From Acidobacteriota bacterium (GTDB lineage Bacteria; Acidobacteriota; Terriglobia; Acidiferrales; UBA7541): a stretch of 64,000 nt of DNA. The stretch covers positions 62,001 through 126,000 of the forward strand of contig QHZD01000020.1 in NCBI GenBank assembly GCA_003225315.1. Direction: 5' to 3'. Shown piece by piece: positions 54,519 to 63,660 of the stretch. The position numbers were made by a program, and so were the translations under genes. The notes under the pieces were generated by a model. The model was not told the origin of the DNA, searched no databases, and saw nothing but the letters and a program-made list of their open reading frames with translations. Position 1 is the stretch's first letter; every line of letters begins with the position of its first letter.

Positions 54519-55487
54519 ATGAAGATTCTGGTGACCGGCTCCTCGGGACTGGTTGGTACAGCGCTGACAAGAGCTTTGGCCTCAGCTGGGCATACCGTGT
54601 GCCGCTTGGTTCGGCCGCAGAGCGCAGGCGGTGAGGGCGCGAAAGAAGGCTTCGCTGTGGCTTGGAATCCAGCAAGCGGAGAATTGGGCGGCGCGGGCGT
54701 TGGCGCCGATGCGGTTGTGAATCTCGCCGGCGCTTCGATTGCAGGCGGGCGGTGGACCGCGGAGCGGAAAGCGCTACTGCGCTCTAGCCGAATCGATACG
54801 ACCCGCGCGCTGGTGAACGCGCTCGCGAGAATGAATGCGCGGCCGAGTGTTCTGATCTCAGCGTCCGCGATTGGGATTTACGGCAACCGCGGCGACGAAA
54901 CTCTGACCGAGGAGAGCAAGCCTGGAACGGATTTCCTCGCCAGCCTGGCAAAAGAGTGGGAAGCAGAAGCATTAAAGGCCGAGGCGCTGGGAATCCGCGT
55001 GGCGCTCGCACGGTTTGGGATTATTTTGGCTCGCGAAGGTGGCGCGCTGCCGAAGATGATGTTGCCTTTCAGGTTTGGGGCGGGTGGCCGCCTAGGCAGC
55101 GCAAAACAATGGATGTCGTGGGTGACGCTCGAAGATGTCGTGGGAATCTTGCGATTCGCCATCGAAAACGCTTCTGTGAGGGGCGCCGGAAATGTCGCCT
55201 CGGTAACGAGCGCTATTAACGCCGCCCCGGTAAGGGGCGCCATTAATATTGTCTCGCCGCAACCGCTGCAAAACGCCGAGTTCACAAGAGTGCTTGCGAA
55301 GAAGATGCACCGCCCCGCGCTCTTCCCTGCTCCCGCGTTTGCGCTGCGCCTCGCGCTGGGTGAAATGGCCGACGCGCTGCTGTTATCCAGCCAGCGCGTC
55401 GCACCGCAAGCGTTGGAAAAACTAGGCTACCGGTTTTTGCATCCGGATTTAAGTTCGGCTCTGTCAGCAATTCTTGCGAAGACTTAG
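54519..55487 (+). CDS. TIGR01777-type SDR epimerase with an internal insertion
   Basis: The 322-residue protein has the NAD(P)-binding GSSGLVGTAL at the start, VVNLAGASIAGGRWT, the family motif SASAIGIYGNRGDE and a C-terminal DUF1731-like region. The usual GPVNVVAP-like segment is expanded to NVASVTSAINAAPVRGAINI, in which VRGA.N occurs twice, about 18 residues apart. Reaction unknown. ATG 54519 follows GAGGAACG by a few bases. Confidence 0.87.
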   Translation: MKILVTGSSGLVGTALTRALASAGHTVCRLVRPQSAGGEGAKEGFAVAWNPASGELGGAGVGADAVVNLAGASIAGGRWTAERKALLRSSRIDTTRALVNALARMNARPSVLISASAIGIYGNRGDETLTEESKPGTDFLASLAKEWEAEALKAEALGIRVALARFGIILAREGGALPKMMLPFRFGAGGRLGSAKQWMSWVTLEDVVGILRFAIENASVRGAGNVASVTSAINAAPVRGAINIVSPQPLQNAEFTRVLAKKMHRPALFPAPAFALRLALGEMADALLLSSQRVAPQALEKLGYRFLHPDLSSALSAILAKT

Positions 55488-55500
55488 GCGGAATCCTGCC

Positions 55501-56064
55501 CTACTTTTGCACGTTAATCGTGACGGACACGCGAAACGTATGGCCATTGAGTGGATCCGTGGACAACAGATTCTCCGAAGTTTGCCCATCCTTCAGGATC
55601 AGGTTTTCGTCAGTTCTGAATTGGCGAACCACCGGCTGGCCACCGGGATTGGCTACGAGTCTCTCGCCCTCGGTGGACTTGTTGGGATAGAGCGCCGAAC
55701 GATCGAAGATCAAGTAAAGATGAAAGCGCCCATCGTCTTCAGTCTTTATGCCACAGTCAATATTTGAGCCGATATCCATGTAAGTCATCTTCTGGTCCTT
55801 ACCCTCCGTCTCGATGGGAACGCGGATGCCCGTACGAAGCCTCGTTGAGTAATTGCCGCCAACCTTTTCATCGCTGATAACTGTAAAAGTGTAGGGCATG
55901 CTGGAGACTTTCTTGTCGCCGTCATACTCGGTAAAAATGATTTGCACCTTGATGGGAGTAGGGACTTTGGCGCGCTCCTCGCTCTTGGGCTTTTCCTGAG
56001 CGCACAGTTGGACCACTGGATGGCAGAGTGCGCCGAGCAGAATCAAATGGAACAATTTCTTCAT
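55501..56064 (-). CDS. Exported protein of unknown function
   Basis: The 187-residue product has a signal peptide (HLILLGALCHPVVQLCAQ) and a beta-rich domain with VQIIFTEYDGDKKVSSMPYT, RTGIRVPIETEG and NVQK at the end. The pattern suggests a secretin-like or carbohydrate-binding-like beta sandwich, but no family was confirmed. ATG 56064 has GGGAGG seven bases upstream. It follows the anti-sigma gene by 56 bases. Confidence 0.75.
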   Translation of the reverse strand: MKKLFHLILLGALCHPVVQLCAQEKPKSEERAKVPTPIKVQIIFTEYDGDKKVSSMPYTFTVISDEKVGGNYSTRLRTGIRVPIETEGKDQKMTYMDIGSNIDCGIKTEDDGRFHLYLIFDRSALYPNKSTEGERLVANPGGQPVVRQFRTDENLILKDGQTSENLLSTDPLNGHTFRVSVTINVQK

Positions 56065-56120
56065 GGCATTTCCTCCCGGGCGATGCGAACGGTGTCTAAG
56101 CCGAATTGTCTCTACGGAAG

Positions 56121-56807
56121 TCACTGCGACTTCTCTTCCGCTAAGAGCTTGACGTCAAGCTCTTCAATTTGGATCGGAGCAACTTGCAGAGGCGTCAAAG
56201 TTGTAGCGTCGAACTCCTGAGCGAGAAGCAGAGGGTGCTTGTGAGCACGCCACTGCTCGGCGTATTCCGTGAGTAAGACTTCCTGATCTCTGGGGACCAG
56301 CACTTCGGGAAACGCATTGTGAGCGGACTGCACGCCCTGTTGCGGGGAGTTCGTCGACATGGAGAAACGCGGGGACGGAAGCGAACTGTCTTTTGCGGAC
56401 TGCCCGGGTCCTTGTGCAGGGGGAATCACCGGACCCGATGGATCTTCTTGCGTGGAGTTGGTCTGTGGATTTTGTGGCGCATCCGGCCGCCACACGACGC
56501 GTGCCACAAAGAACGCGGCAATAACAGCCGCGGCGCTCGCCAAAACCAGCCAGTTCGTAAGCCAAGTACGAGTGGGCGCGGCCTCTGCATGGAGGCGAGC
56601 GCGAACGCGTGGCAAAAGTGAAGCAGGCACGTCCGCGTTCGCCGTCACGCGCAGGCCACCATCAATGGAGGCGAAAAGCGCTTGTTCCTGCTCGAATGCA
56701 GCGCGGCAGGCCGCGCAACCATCGAGATGCGCGCGCAGATCCCCGTGCGGCTCGGCACCGCTTGCTGCGGCTTCGATCAACGCTTCTTTATAGTGTTCGC
56801 ATAGCAT
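56121..56807 (-). CDS. Anti-sigma factor with zinc-finger motif
   Basis: The 228-residue protein has an N-terminal zf-HC2 motif (HLDGCAACRAAF), one transmembrane helix (WLVLASAAAVIAAFFVARVV, about 82-106) and a Pro/Ser-rich outer part of about 120 residues. This is the layout of membrane anti-sigma factors that hold an ECF sigma until a signal arrives outside. The first 31 bases overlap the sigma gene, which supports a regulatory pair. Confidence 0.88.
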   Translation of the reverse strand: MLCEHYKEALIEAAASGAEPHGDLRAHLDGCAACRAAFEQEQALFASIDGGLRVTANADVPASLLPRVRARLHAEAAPTRTWLTNWLVLASAAAVIAAFFVARVVWRPDAPQNPQTNSTQEDPSGPVIPPAQGPGQSAKDSSLPSPRFSMSTNSPQQGVQSAHNAFPEVLVPRDQEVLLTEYAEQWRAHKHPLLLAQEFDATTLTPLQVAPIQIEELDVKLLAEEKSQ

Positions 56808-57397
56808 CGCAACTTCTCCGCTAACTGCTTTCGCGCATAAAAAATTCTGGACTTCACCGTGCCCGTGGAGATGCCCAACATTCCGGCAATTTCCTCAATC
56901 GTGTGGCCTTCCATGGCCGCAAGCAAAAGGACCAGCCGAAACTTCTCCGGCAATTCCGCGAGGGCATTTTCGAGACGCGCCTGGAATTCATTCGAAGCGG
57001 CTAGGTCTTCGGCGGTCGCCGTTGGAAGTTGCTGCTCCGGCTGCGACCAAAGCGTGTCGCGCAGTTCGCGCCGTTTCCCAGAACGCAAACGGTCCAGCGC
57101 CAAACGAAACGCGATTCGCACCAGCCAGGCGCGGAAGCGGCTGCGGTCGCGAAGTCGGTCGAACCGCCGATACGCTCGCAACAGAGCTTCCTGAGCTACG
57201 TCTTCTGCATCCGCGGTGTTGCGCAAGACGCCGCGGGCCACGCGGTAAGCAAGGGGGCCGCACTCGGCAAGGCGCTCCTCGAACTCGCGCCGGGTGTCAG
57301 CCTGGGCTGCCTCGTGCGCCAGCTCCCCCTCCTTGTCATGCGCGGCCGCAAGGCCGCCGGACGTGCTACCTGGTTGGACCAGAACCAGCTCCTGCAT
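56777..57397 (-). CDS. ECF RNA polymerase sigma factor
   Basis: The 206-residue protein has sigma-2 (VLRNTADAEDVAQEALLRAY, RFRAWLVRIAFRLALDRLR) and sigma-4 domains (ALAELPEKFRLVLLLAAMEG, GISTGTVKSRIFYARKQL). The regulon is unknown. ATG 57397 follows AGGATGG. Its 3' end overlaps the anti-sigma gene by 31 bases, an overlap too long for simple stop-start coupling but common in such pairs. Confidence 0.9.
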   Translation of the reverse strand: MQELVLVQPGSTSGGLAAAHDKEGELAHEAAQADTRREFEERLAECGPLAYRVARGVLRNTADAEDVAQEALLRAYRRFDRLRDRSRFRAWLVRIAFRLALDRLRSGKRRELRDTLWSQPEQQLPTATAEDLAASNEFQARLENALAELPEKFRLVLLLAAMEGHTIEEIAGMLGISTGTVKSRIFYARKQLAEKLRCYANTIKKR

Positions 57398-57512
57398 TTG
57401 CCATCCTGCGCGAGATTCGAACGTCCGCCTTCTGCCTGTAACTAGCCAGACGCCGCCGTCTGAAAATTGGTTCACTACGGAAAGGCCTTTCCAGCCATCG
57501 AAATATTCCGGG

Positions 57513-57890
57513 TCAGATCCCCAGCCGCCCGAGCAGTTCTTCCAGGTTGGATTCGTCGACAATCACTTCCCGGGCTGGCTGGCCCGCCGCCGGAGCCTGG
57601 ACGGCTCCCTCATCGAAAGCCTGAAAGAGGCGCATTTTCGCGACGGCGTATTCCTCACTGCTCGATAGCGGGCGGCCGTTCAGTTTTGCCCAGGAATCCA
57701 GCGCGGATTGCATGACGAAGATTTTGAAGGGAAACGCCGTGTGCCGGTCGGCGGTGACCACGTAAGTAAACTCGCCGCCGTGATTGCCACCCCGCTGCGC
57801 ACGGTTTCCCTCGAAAAAATAATACTGATAGACGTAGCCGTCGCCTGCAGAGTAGCTCTTGACGCGGCGTACGGCATCAGGACGAGGCAT
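57513..57890 (-). CDS. Hypothetical protein, first of the sigma-factor cluster
   Basis: The 125-residue protein has SAGDGYVYQYYFFEGNRAQR and TAFPFKIFVMQSALDSWAKLNGRPL, then an Asp/Glu-rich end (DESNLEELLGRLGI). It has no signal peptide. No family was recognised. ATG 57890 has no ribosome binding site and sits six bases after an AATAAT box, suggesting a leaderless message. The sigma gene begins 115 bases later on the same strand. Confidence 0.7.
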   Translation of the reverse strand: MPRPDAVRRVKSYSAGDGYVYQYYFFEGNRAQRGGNHGGEFTYVVTADRHTAFPFKIFVMQSALDSWAKLNGRPLSSSEEYAVAKMRLFQAFDEGAVQAPAAGQPAREVIVDESNLEELLGRLGI

Positions 57891-57896
57891 GCGCGA

Positions 57897-57925
57897 ATTA
57901 TTGAAGGGTAAGCGAGGGAAGTCAA
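57897..57925 (-). promoter_or_regulatory. Promoter placing transcription start at the first codon
   Basis: TTGACT (57925-57920) and AATAAT (57902-57897) are 17 bases apart on the minus strand. The ATG at 57890 comes six bases after the -10 box, where transcription would begin. Confidence 0.5.
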
Positions 57926-58186
57926 CGCTGGAATTTGCGCTCGCGCAATCCCGATTTGAAACAACGCTGGGCCTCTTCGGTTCCAAATCAGCACGAAACG
58001 GAACCAAACCGGTTCACTCGGAAAGGTCAAGCATCACGAAATGCGGCGCAATCGTCCGTTCCTATTCTGCGACAACATACTGATTCAAGACAGTTTCTTT
58101 GTCAGAGTTGCCGCGCACCTATTCACTAATACCTGAGCCCTCTTCCCTTCTCTCTTCGCTGGCCCTTCGGCTGCTTTTGCGAGGGC

Positions 58187-60505
58187 ATGCGGTCCCTCTC
58201 GCCAAGCAACGAAAAAAGATCCACGACCAGGACGCTTGTGTTTATCGCCCTTCTTGCGAAGGCAGCGTGGACGCTCGGTTGCACTGCAGGAAGTATTTCG
58301 CCTTCGCCGCCATCACAGTCGCCACCCCCAACGATAGCGGTCACCGTAAATCCTACGAACGCATCAGTTTTATTAGGAAACCAGGTGACATTCACAGCCA
58401 CCGTTACAAACACATCGGACACCGCCGTCAGTTGGAGCATCAATGGCGTGCCGGGCGGGAACGCCACGCTGGGAACGATCACTTCTGCCGGCGTGTACAC
58501 AGCTCCCGTTGACATGCCATCTCCCGCGACCGTGCAAGTCACGGCTACGAGCCACGCCGATGCGACAAAATCCGCCGCGGCCACCCTGGCGATTACAAGC
58601 GACATCGCGTTGACCTTGACGCCGAATCCCGCAAGCGTCGAACTCGGCGCGACGCAAGCGTTTCAAGCCGCACTAACAACCAGCGCGCACCCCGATACTT
58701 CAATCCGCTGGAGCCTTTCGGGACCTGCGTGCGCCAGCGGATGCGGTTCAGTGGACGCGACGGGAACCTACACCGCGCCGCGCATCCTCCCTTCGCCAGC
58801 AATCGCGACGATGACGGCGCAAAGCGTGGCGGACCCTTCGAAGCAGATTTCGGTGACGGTGGCCATCACCAGCAATTTTTCGTTGCAGCTTTCCGCACCA
58901 TCCAGCATGCCAACCGGAGGTACCGCAACGATTGTCGCGACTCTGACGCCGGTTCCCGGTTCGAACCCAAGCACAGCACTATCTTGGGCTCTAAGTGGTC
59001 CAGGCTGCAGCGGGAACTCTTGCGGAATCTTGAGCGCGGTGACGACGCAATCAGCAAGCGGAAATTCCGTCGCCGCTTCGGTGACGTACACGGCGCCAAG
59101 CGCGGCTCCGGGTCCGAACACGGTTACCGTGACCGTAACGCCGCAAGCGGACCCGTCGAAAACTGCCCAAGCGACATTCGCAATTCAGTCTGGAGTCGGC
59201 GTAAGCGTCTCGCCCTCAACGGCGACGCTGGCGGCGAATCATCGCGTGGTGCTGAACGCACAGGTGAATAGCACTTCGAATACCGGGGTGATGTGGAGCG
59301 TCAATGGAATCGCAGGGGGAAACACAGCGTTCGGTCAGACTTGCGCCGTGGGTTCGAATCCTTGTCAGCCGGTGACCACCGCCACAGCTTCGCAAGTGGA
59401 GTATCTTGCGCCGGGTGCAATTCCCTCAGCGAATCCGGTAAGCGCGACCGCAGTGAGCGCGGCCGATTCCACGAAAAGCGCGAGCGCGCAGATCACGGTG
59501 ATCAATCACGTGCTGGTGTCTGTGCTGCCCGGGAGCGCCACGCTGGCCCCGCTGGCGGTGCAGGGCTTCACCGCATCGGTGTTGGGAACCAGTAACCAGA
59601 ATGTTGTTTGGCAGGTGCAAGGTGCGGCGTGTTCGACCGTGGGCGTCTGCGGCACGATCGACACTAGCGGGACTTACACCGCGCCCAGCGCCGCGCCCGT
59701 TCCCAGCACGATTCAAGTTGTGGCCATCAGCAGCGACGATACTTCGCAATCCGGAATCGCGAACTTGACCATTTCCGGAGGCGCCAACATTCTCACGTTG
59801 CATCCCTCCAGCGTATACGCCGGTGCGGCGCAGGGCTTTACGCTGCGCGTGGATGGAAGTGGTTTTGTGCCATCGAGCACAGGACAGGGCTCCGCAATGC
59901 TGATCGGCGGCACAGCGCGGGTCACGACATGCATTTCTCCGTTGGAGTGCACAGCGCCTGTAACGGCGCCGGACGTTGCCGCGGCGGCCAGCGTGTCCAT
60001 ACAAATTCAGAATCCGAATGGGACGAAATCGAATGCCGTAGCGCTGATTGTTGCGACGCCAAACGTATCTGACGAAATCATTTCGCTCAGCGGCAGCGCC
60101 CCTGCCGCCACCGGGAAAGACATCGTCGTGGTTGATCCAACCACCGCAGGAGTCTCCGTGCCCGGCAATGACCTCGATCTGAACGTCGCGGCGCTGGGGC
60201 TATTTATCACGGCAAGCAATACGTGCACGCTGGGCGGCAGCGCTATTCCGCTGCAACGGCCCGCAAGCGGCACCTCGACTGCCGACATCTGCCTATTTTC
60301 TCAGAGCGGACTGGACACCAGCATGACCTACACGGTTTCAGGGCCTGGCGACGTCGCGGTGATTTCCAAACAACCTGCGGGTCTCGGAATCATCCATCTC
60401 ACGTTACAAATTCCGGCCAGCGCTGCCTTCGGGGCGCGCACGCTTTCCGTACAGAACACCAATCTTGACAAGACCGCCGCGAGCGGCGTGCTGGAGGTGT
60501 ATTGA
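58187..60505 (+). CDS. Ig-like repeat surface lipoprotein
   Basis: The 772-residue protein has a lipoprotein signal ending WTLGC, a Pro/Ser linker and five tandem Ig-like (Big_2-type) units of about 85-110 residues. Each unit shows V.V.P..A.L...Q.F.A.V and a W.(V/I)NG or W.L.G core followed by G.YTAP. A TIG/IPT-like domain follows (LTLHPSSVYAGAAQGFTLRVDG), then a last beta domain. It is probably an adhesin or structural surface protein. The next gene begins one base after its stop. Confidence 0.88.
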   Translation: MRSLSPSNEKRSTTRTLVFIALLAKAAWTLGCTAGSISPSPPSQSPPPTIAVTVNPTNASVLLGNQVTFTATVTNTSDTAVSWSINGVPGGNATLGTITSAGVYTAPVDMPSPATVQVTATSHADATKSAAATLAITSDIALTLTPNPASVELGATQAFQAALTTSAHPDTSIRWSLSGPACASGCGSVDATGTYTAPRILPSPAIATMTAQSVADPSKQISVTVAITSNFSLQLSAPSSMPTGGTATIVATLTPVPGSNPSTALSWALSGPGCSGNSCGILSAVTTQSASGNSVAASVTYTAPSAAPGPNTVTVTVTPQADPSKTAQATFAIQSGVGVSVSPSTATLAANHRVVLNAQVNSTSNTGVMWSVNGIAGGNTAFGQTCAVGSNPCQPVTTATASQVEYLAPGAIPSANPVSATAVSAADSTKSASAQITVINHVLVSVLPGSATLAPLAVQGFTASVLGTSNQNVVWQVQGAACSTVGVCGTIDTSGTYTAPSAAPVPSTIQVVAISSDDTSQSGIANLTISGGANILTLHPSSVYAGAAQGFTLRVDGSGFVPSSTGQGSAMLIGGTARVTTCISPLECTAPVTAPDVAAAASVSIQIQNPNGTKSNAVALIVATPNVSDEIISLSGSAPAATGKDIVVVDPTTAGVSVPGNDLDLNVAALGLFITASNTCTLGGSAIPLQRPASGTSTADICLFSQSGLDTSMTYTVSGPGDVAVISKQPAGLGIIHLTLQIPASAAFGARTLSVQNTNLDKTAASGVLEVY

Positions 60506-60506
60506 A

Positions 60507-61070
60507 ATGAGCTTTGTGCAACGCCGGCGGTTCTTGTGGATTTTGTTTTTGGCGGGGCTTGCGTTGCTCGCGATTGCTGCGAACGCCACAACTCTTTCGC
60601 GGGTGCGCTTCGAAGAGCTTGCGAATCAGGCGACAGCGATCGCGCGCCTCCGGTGCATCGGAGTGGAAAGCCACTGGCAAGGCGGCGAAATCTGGACGGA
60701 AACATGCTTTGAAGTTGTGGAACTGAACAAAGGGCTGCTCCCGGACGTGATCAGCATTCGAATGCTTGGCGGGAGCATCGGCAGCCTGCACTCACGAATC
60801 GAGGGTGTGCCGGCGTTTCGCGCAGGCGAAGAAGCCTACGTATTTCTCTGGGCGCGCGAAGGCGAACCGTTTCGCGTGCTGGGATGGTCGCAAGGAACGT
60901 TTCGAATCATGAAGGATTCACGAGGAATCGAGCGAGTAACCCAGGATTCGGCAGCGGCGCCGCTCTTTGATCCTCGAACACGCCGGTTTCAGCATGGCGG
61001 AATTCGCAATCTGCCGGTGGCGATTTTTCAACTGAAACTTCGGAAGGCGCTGGAAGAAAAAATGCCGTGA
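60507..61070 (+). CDS. Exported protein between Ig-repeat and protease genes
   Basis: The 187-residue product has a signal peptide (FLWILFLAGLALLAIAANA) and a beta-rich domain with TAIARLRCIGVESHWQGGEI, FEVVELNKGLLPD and FRAGEEAYVFLWAREGEP. Proteins of this pattern are, from recollection, seen next to matrixin-type proteases in related genomes; that is not checked. The start ATG 60507 follows the previous stop by one base, so translation is probably coupled. Confidence 0.8.
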   Translation: MSFVQRRRFLWILFLAGLALLAIAANATTLSRVRFEELANQATAIARLRCIGVESHWQGGEIWTETCFEVVELNKGLLPDVISIRMLGGSIGSLHSRIEGVPAFRAGEEAYVFLWAREGEPFRVLGWSQGTFRIMKDSRGIERVTQDSAAAPLFDPRTRRFQHGGIRNLPVAIFQLKLRKALEEKMP

Positions 61071-61085
61071 ATATTTGGGATCGGA

Positions 61086-62315
61086 GTGAAACAACAAATG
61101 AAATCCAAAGCTGTGCAAATTCTCGCGAGCGCCCTTGCGCTTTTCCACGGCGGATGGTTCGCACCCGCCGTGCTGGCCTATTCGTTCGGGATGATCGTGC
61201 CGGACATCCGCCTGCCAGCGTCGATTTCAGGCGGCTCGGCTTGCCCGGTGCGGACGCACCAATTGATTTCACCTGGGAGCATCGCCGTTCGATGGAGCAC
61301 TGCGCTGAATACAAATCCCGTAACTATCTTGACGCAGAACCAAACTGCCGGCGGCCGATTAACGGAAATCGAACAGGTAATTGCGCAGTCGCTGGCGGCG
61401 TGGACTGGCGTGAATGGCACGACTGTGGTTCCCGCAACACTCACTCCGTTGACGCGTACTGCGACGCAAAATGCTTGTGGCTCGGATGCCGTGAATTCCA
61501 TCTGTTTCGATCAGGCGGACATGGCCTTTACGCCCGGCGTGCTGGCTTTCACCCGAGTGATTTCGACAGACCGCCTTGGAGTTCAAGTCGGCAGTAGCGC
61601 TGTTGCAACGCAGTTTGGGCAAATTCTCGACGCGGACATTTATTTCAATCCTAGCGATTCGAGTACTACGTACGCGACCCCCCAAGCATTGGCGGCAAAT
61701 CCAAAAGCCTACGATCTGGAATCGTTGCTGACGCACGAGTTCGGACACTTTCTCGGCTTCAGCCATTCGGCAGTTTGGAGCGCGATCATGTTTCCCTTTG
61801 CGCCCGCGCCCGGCACATTCAGCGGAGCGCGGCCAACATTGCAGCAGCCCGATGCGCCGCTAGGCGACGATGACCGGACTGGATTACGCGTTCTCTATTC
61901 TGATCCCGCGGACACCGTACACCTGGGATCAATCAGCGGACGAATTTTACCGGCAAATCCGCTGGCGCTTGCGGCTTCGCCTCCGGGCGTAACGGGAGTT
62001 TTCGGCGCGCAGGTGGTCGCCGTGGACGCGGCCGGCGGAGCGGTTGTGGGAGCGACAATTGGCGGGTGGAGCTGCGCCGCTCCGGGTCCCGCGCAATTTG
62101 ACGGCACGTACGAAATCGATGGTCTGGCTGTGGGCCACAGCTACACGGTATATGCGGAAGCGCTGAATGGAGCGGTAGATCCTTCGCAGTTCGACAACGC
62201 GATTGTCTCGCTATGCCGCAACGTCGTCCCCGACGCGGGCTGGCCGCCGTTGCAAGGTTGCGTTGTCCCTGCAGTGGACGTCAGCTTCACGGCTCGGACG
62301 CGGCCCGGACCTTGA
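61086..62315 (+). CDS. Metzincin (matrixin-like) secreted metalloprotease
   Basis: The 409-residue protein has a signal peptide, a catalytic domain and a C-terminal beta domain of the carboxypeptidase-regulatory type. The zinc motif LTHEFGHFLGFSH (His217, Glu218, His221, His227) and a Met-turn (SAIMFP, Met235) are intact, so it should be an active zinc protease. GTG 61086 gives the frame; ATG 61098 is equally likely. It completes the three-gene secreted set. Confidence 0.9.
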   Translation: MKQQMKSKAVQILASALALFHGGWFAPAVLAYSFGMIVPDIRLPASISGGSACPVRTHQLISPGSIAVRWSTALNTNPVTILTQNQTAGGRLTEIEQVIAQSLAAWTGVNGTTVVPATLTPLTRTATQNACGSDAVNSICFDQADMAFTPGVLAFTRVISTDRLGVQVGSSAVATQFGQILDADIYFNPSDSSTTYATPQALAANPKAYDLESLLTHEFGHFLGFSHSAVWSAIMFPFAPAPGTFSGARPTLQQPDAPLGDDDRTGLRVLYSDPADTVHLGSISGRILPANPLALAASPPGVTGVFGAQVVAVDAAGGAVVGATIGGWSCAAPGPAQFDGTYEIDGLAVGHSYTVYAEALNGAVDPSQFDNAIVSLCRNVVPDAGWPPLQGCVVPAVDVSFTARTRPGP

Positions 62316-62352
62316 AGAGAGTTCCGAGTTTCAAATTTCGAGTTTCCATTTT
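62316..62352. repeat. Pyrimidine/T-rich direct repeats
   Basis: The gap between convergent genes consists of short repeats (GAGTTTC twice, TTTTCCATTTTC and TTTCCATTTTC). No hairpin is formed. It looks like slippage-prone filler. Confidence 0.5.
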
Positions 62353-63660
62353 CTATTTTCCATTTTCGTGAGGGGTGAGCCAGCCACCGCCGAAGAGAAG
62401 GCCAGGGCCAAGCGAAGCCAGGAAAATCGGCCTGCGATCGTCGCGCGGTTGCTTCTCAGCGATCCGCAAAGCTTCATGCAGTGCTGCGCCGCAGGTGGAT
62501 GAGCCCAGATTCCCGGAAACCCGCGCGATCGGCGGAAAAGTGCTCGGGGAAACTCCGCACTGCTTCGCGATCAGAGCAACAAGGCGGGGATTCGGTTGGT
62601 GCGTGGCAAACCCTCCGACGGAGCCGCGCGGGATGCCGCTGCGCAGCTCGACGGAAGCAAGGACCTTTTCCATGCGCGTGATCGCCGCGCGCGAAAGTGT
62701 TTCTCCGTCGAACTGCACTTCGAGGGTGCCGTCCTTCGTATCGCTGACCTGGATGGCCGCGGCGTACTGGCCCGCGCAGCCAAAGAGAAATTCGCCGAGG
62801 CGATAGGAGTTCTTGGAATCTTTATGAGCGGTGCTTCGCAAAATAAAAGCGCTGGCGCCGTCGCCGAAGAGTCCGCCGAATTCGCCCGCGACGCGGCCCG
62901 GAGTGAGCGTTCGGCTGTGCACATCGGCGGTGACGACCGCGACGGTCTTGGCCTGTCCCGATCCAATCATCGATTGCGCGACGGCAAGGGCGTTGAGCAA
63001 ACCAAGACAAGCGCCTCCGGTGTCCAGCGCGACGCAATTTTCACGGACAAGCAACCGGGAATGCAGCTGGGCCGAGAGCGAAGGATAATTGTGATGCGTT
63101 TCACTGGTCGCGACGATCCAATCCAGATGTTGCGGTCCGCAGGAGGCACCGCGCAACGCTTCCTGCGCCGCTTTCGCCGCAAGCGTCAGCTCATTTTCGT
63201 CTTCGGCAACGTAGGCGAGCGATTCGATGCCGGCGCGCTTGCGAAGTTTCCCTACCGGCATCCCAAACGCGCGATCAACTTCCTCTGACGGAATGACCCG
63301 CGAACCTACCGCAGAAGACGAGGCCGCAAGGATGGCTGTAGCGGAAGAATAATCGAGCCCGCGAGGCGAGACTGGCGGCCTGAGTGCGGCGGGGGTGGAT
63401 TTTGAATCGCGCAACGCCTTCAAGAGAGCGGCGAAGCTTGCCGAGCGTTCATTCAGGTCCGAAGCCAGGTCGGGCGCGCCATTGGCTGTCTCGACGGCGC
63501 GAAGAAAACTCACCCAGCCCATGGAATCCAAGATTCCGGCCTCCACTAGATCCACGTCATCGCCGGGAATCGGAACCGCAGAACCTGCCTCGCGGCGAAA
63601 ACAATCCTCCAGGAGTCGGCGGCGCTTATCTTCAAACTGTGGGATGGAAGACCGTGGCAT
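62353..63660 (-). CDS. Fused acyl carrier protein and ketoacyl-ACP synthase III
   Basis: The 435-residue protein begins with an acyl-carrier-like domain (about 1-85) whose attachment motif is GILDSMGW, Ser46 being the likely phosphopantetheine site. A KAS III (FabH-like) domain follows with catalytic Cys218 (LDTGGACLG), His354 (ATHQPNP) and Asn384 (SGNLGSST). It should load an acyl group and condense it with a carrier-bound extender. The ATG overlaps the TGA of the next gene upstream (TGATG at 63658-63662). FabH in primary metabolism is normally free-standing, so a specialised lipid or natural-product role is likelier. Confidence 0.9.
   Translation of the reverse strand: MPRSSIPQFEDKRRRLLEDCFRREAGSAVPIPGDDVDLVEAGILDSMGWVSFLRAVETANGAPDLASDLNERSASFAALLKALRDSKSTPAALRPPVSPRGLDYSSATAILAASSSAVGSRVIPSEEVDRAFGMPVGKLRKRAGIESLAYVAEDENELTLAAKAAQEALRGASCGPQHLDWIVATSETHHNYPSLSAQLHSRLLVRENCVALDTGGACLGLLNALAVAQSMIGSGQAKTVAVVTADVHSRTLTPGRVAGEFGGLFGDGASAFILRSTAHKDSKNSYRLGEFLFGCAGQYAAAIQVSDTKDGTLEVQFDGETLSRAAITRMEKVLASVELRSGIPRGSVGGFATHQPNPRLVALIAKQCGVSPSTFPPIARVSGNLGSSTCGAALHEALRIAEKQPRDDRRPIFLASLGPGLLFGGGWLTPHENGK

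Noticed and set aside
57405-57440. tRNA-like GTTCGAATC on the minus strand
   Set aside because: The flanking bases do not pair as a T-arm stem and no acceptor stem or other arms can be built.
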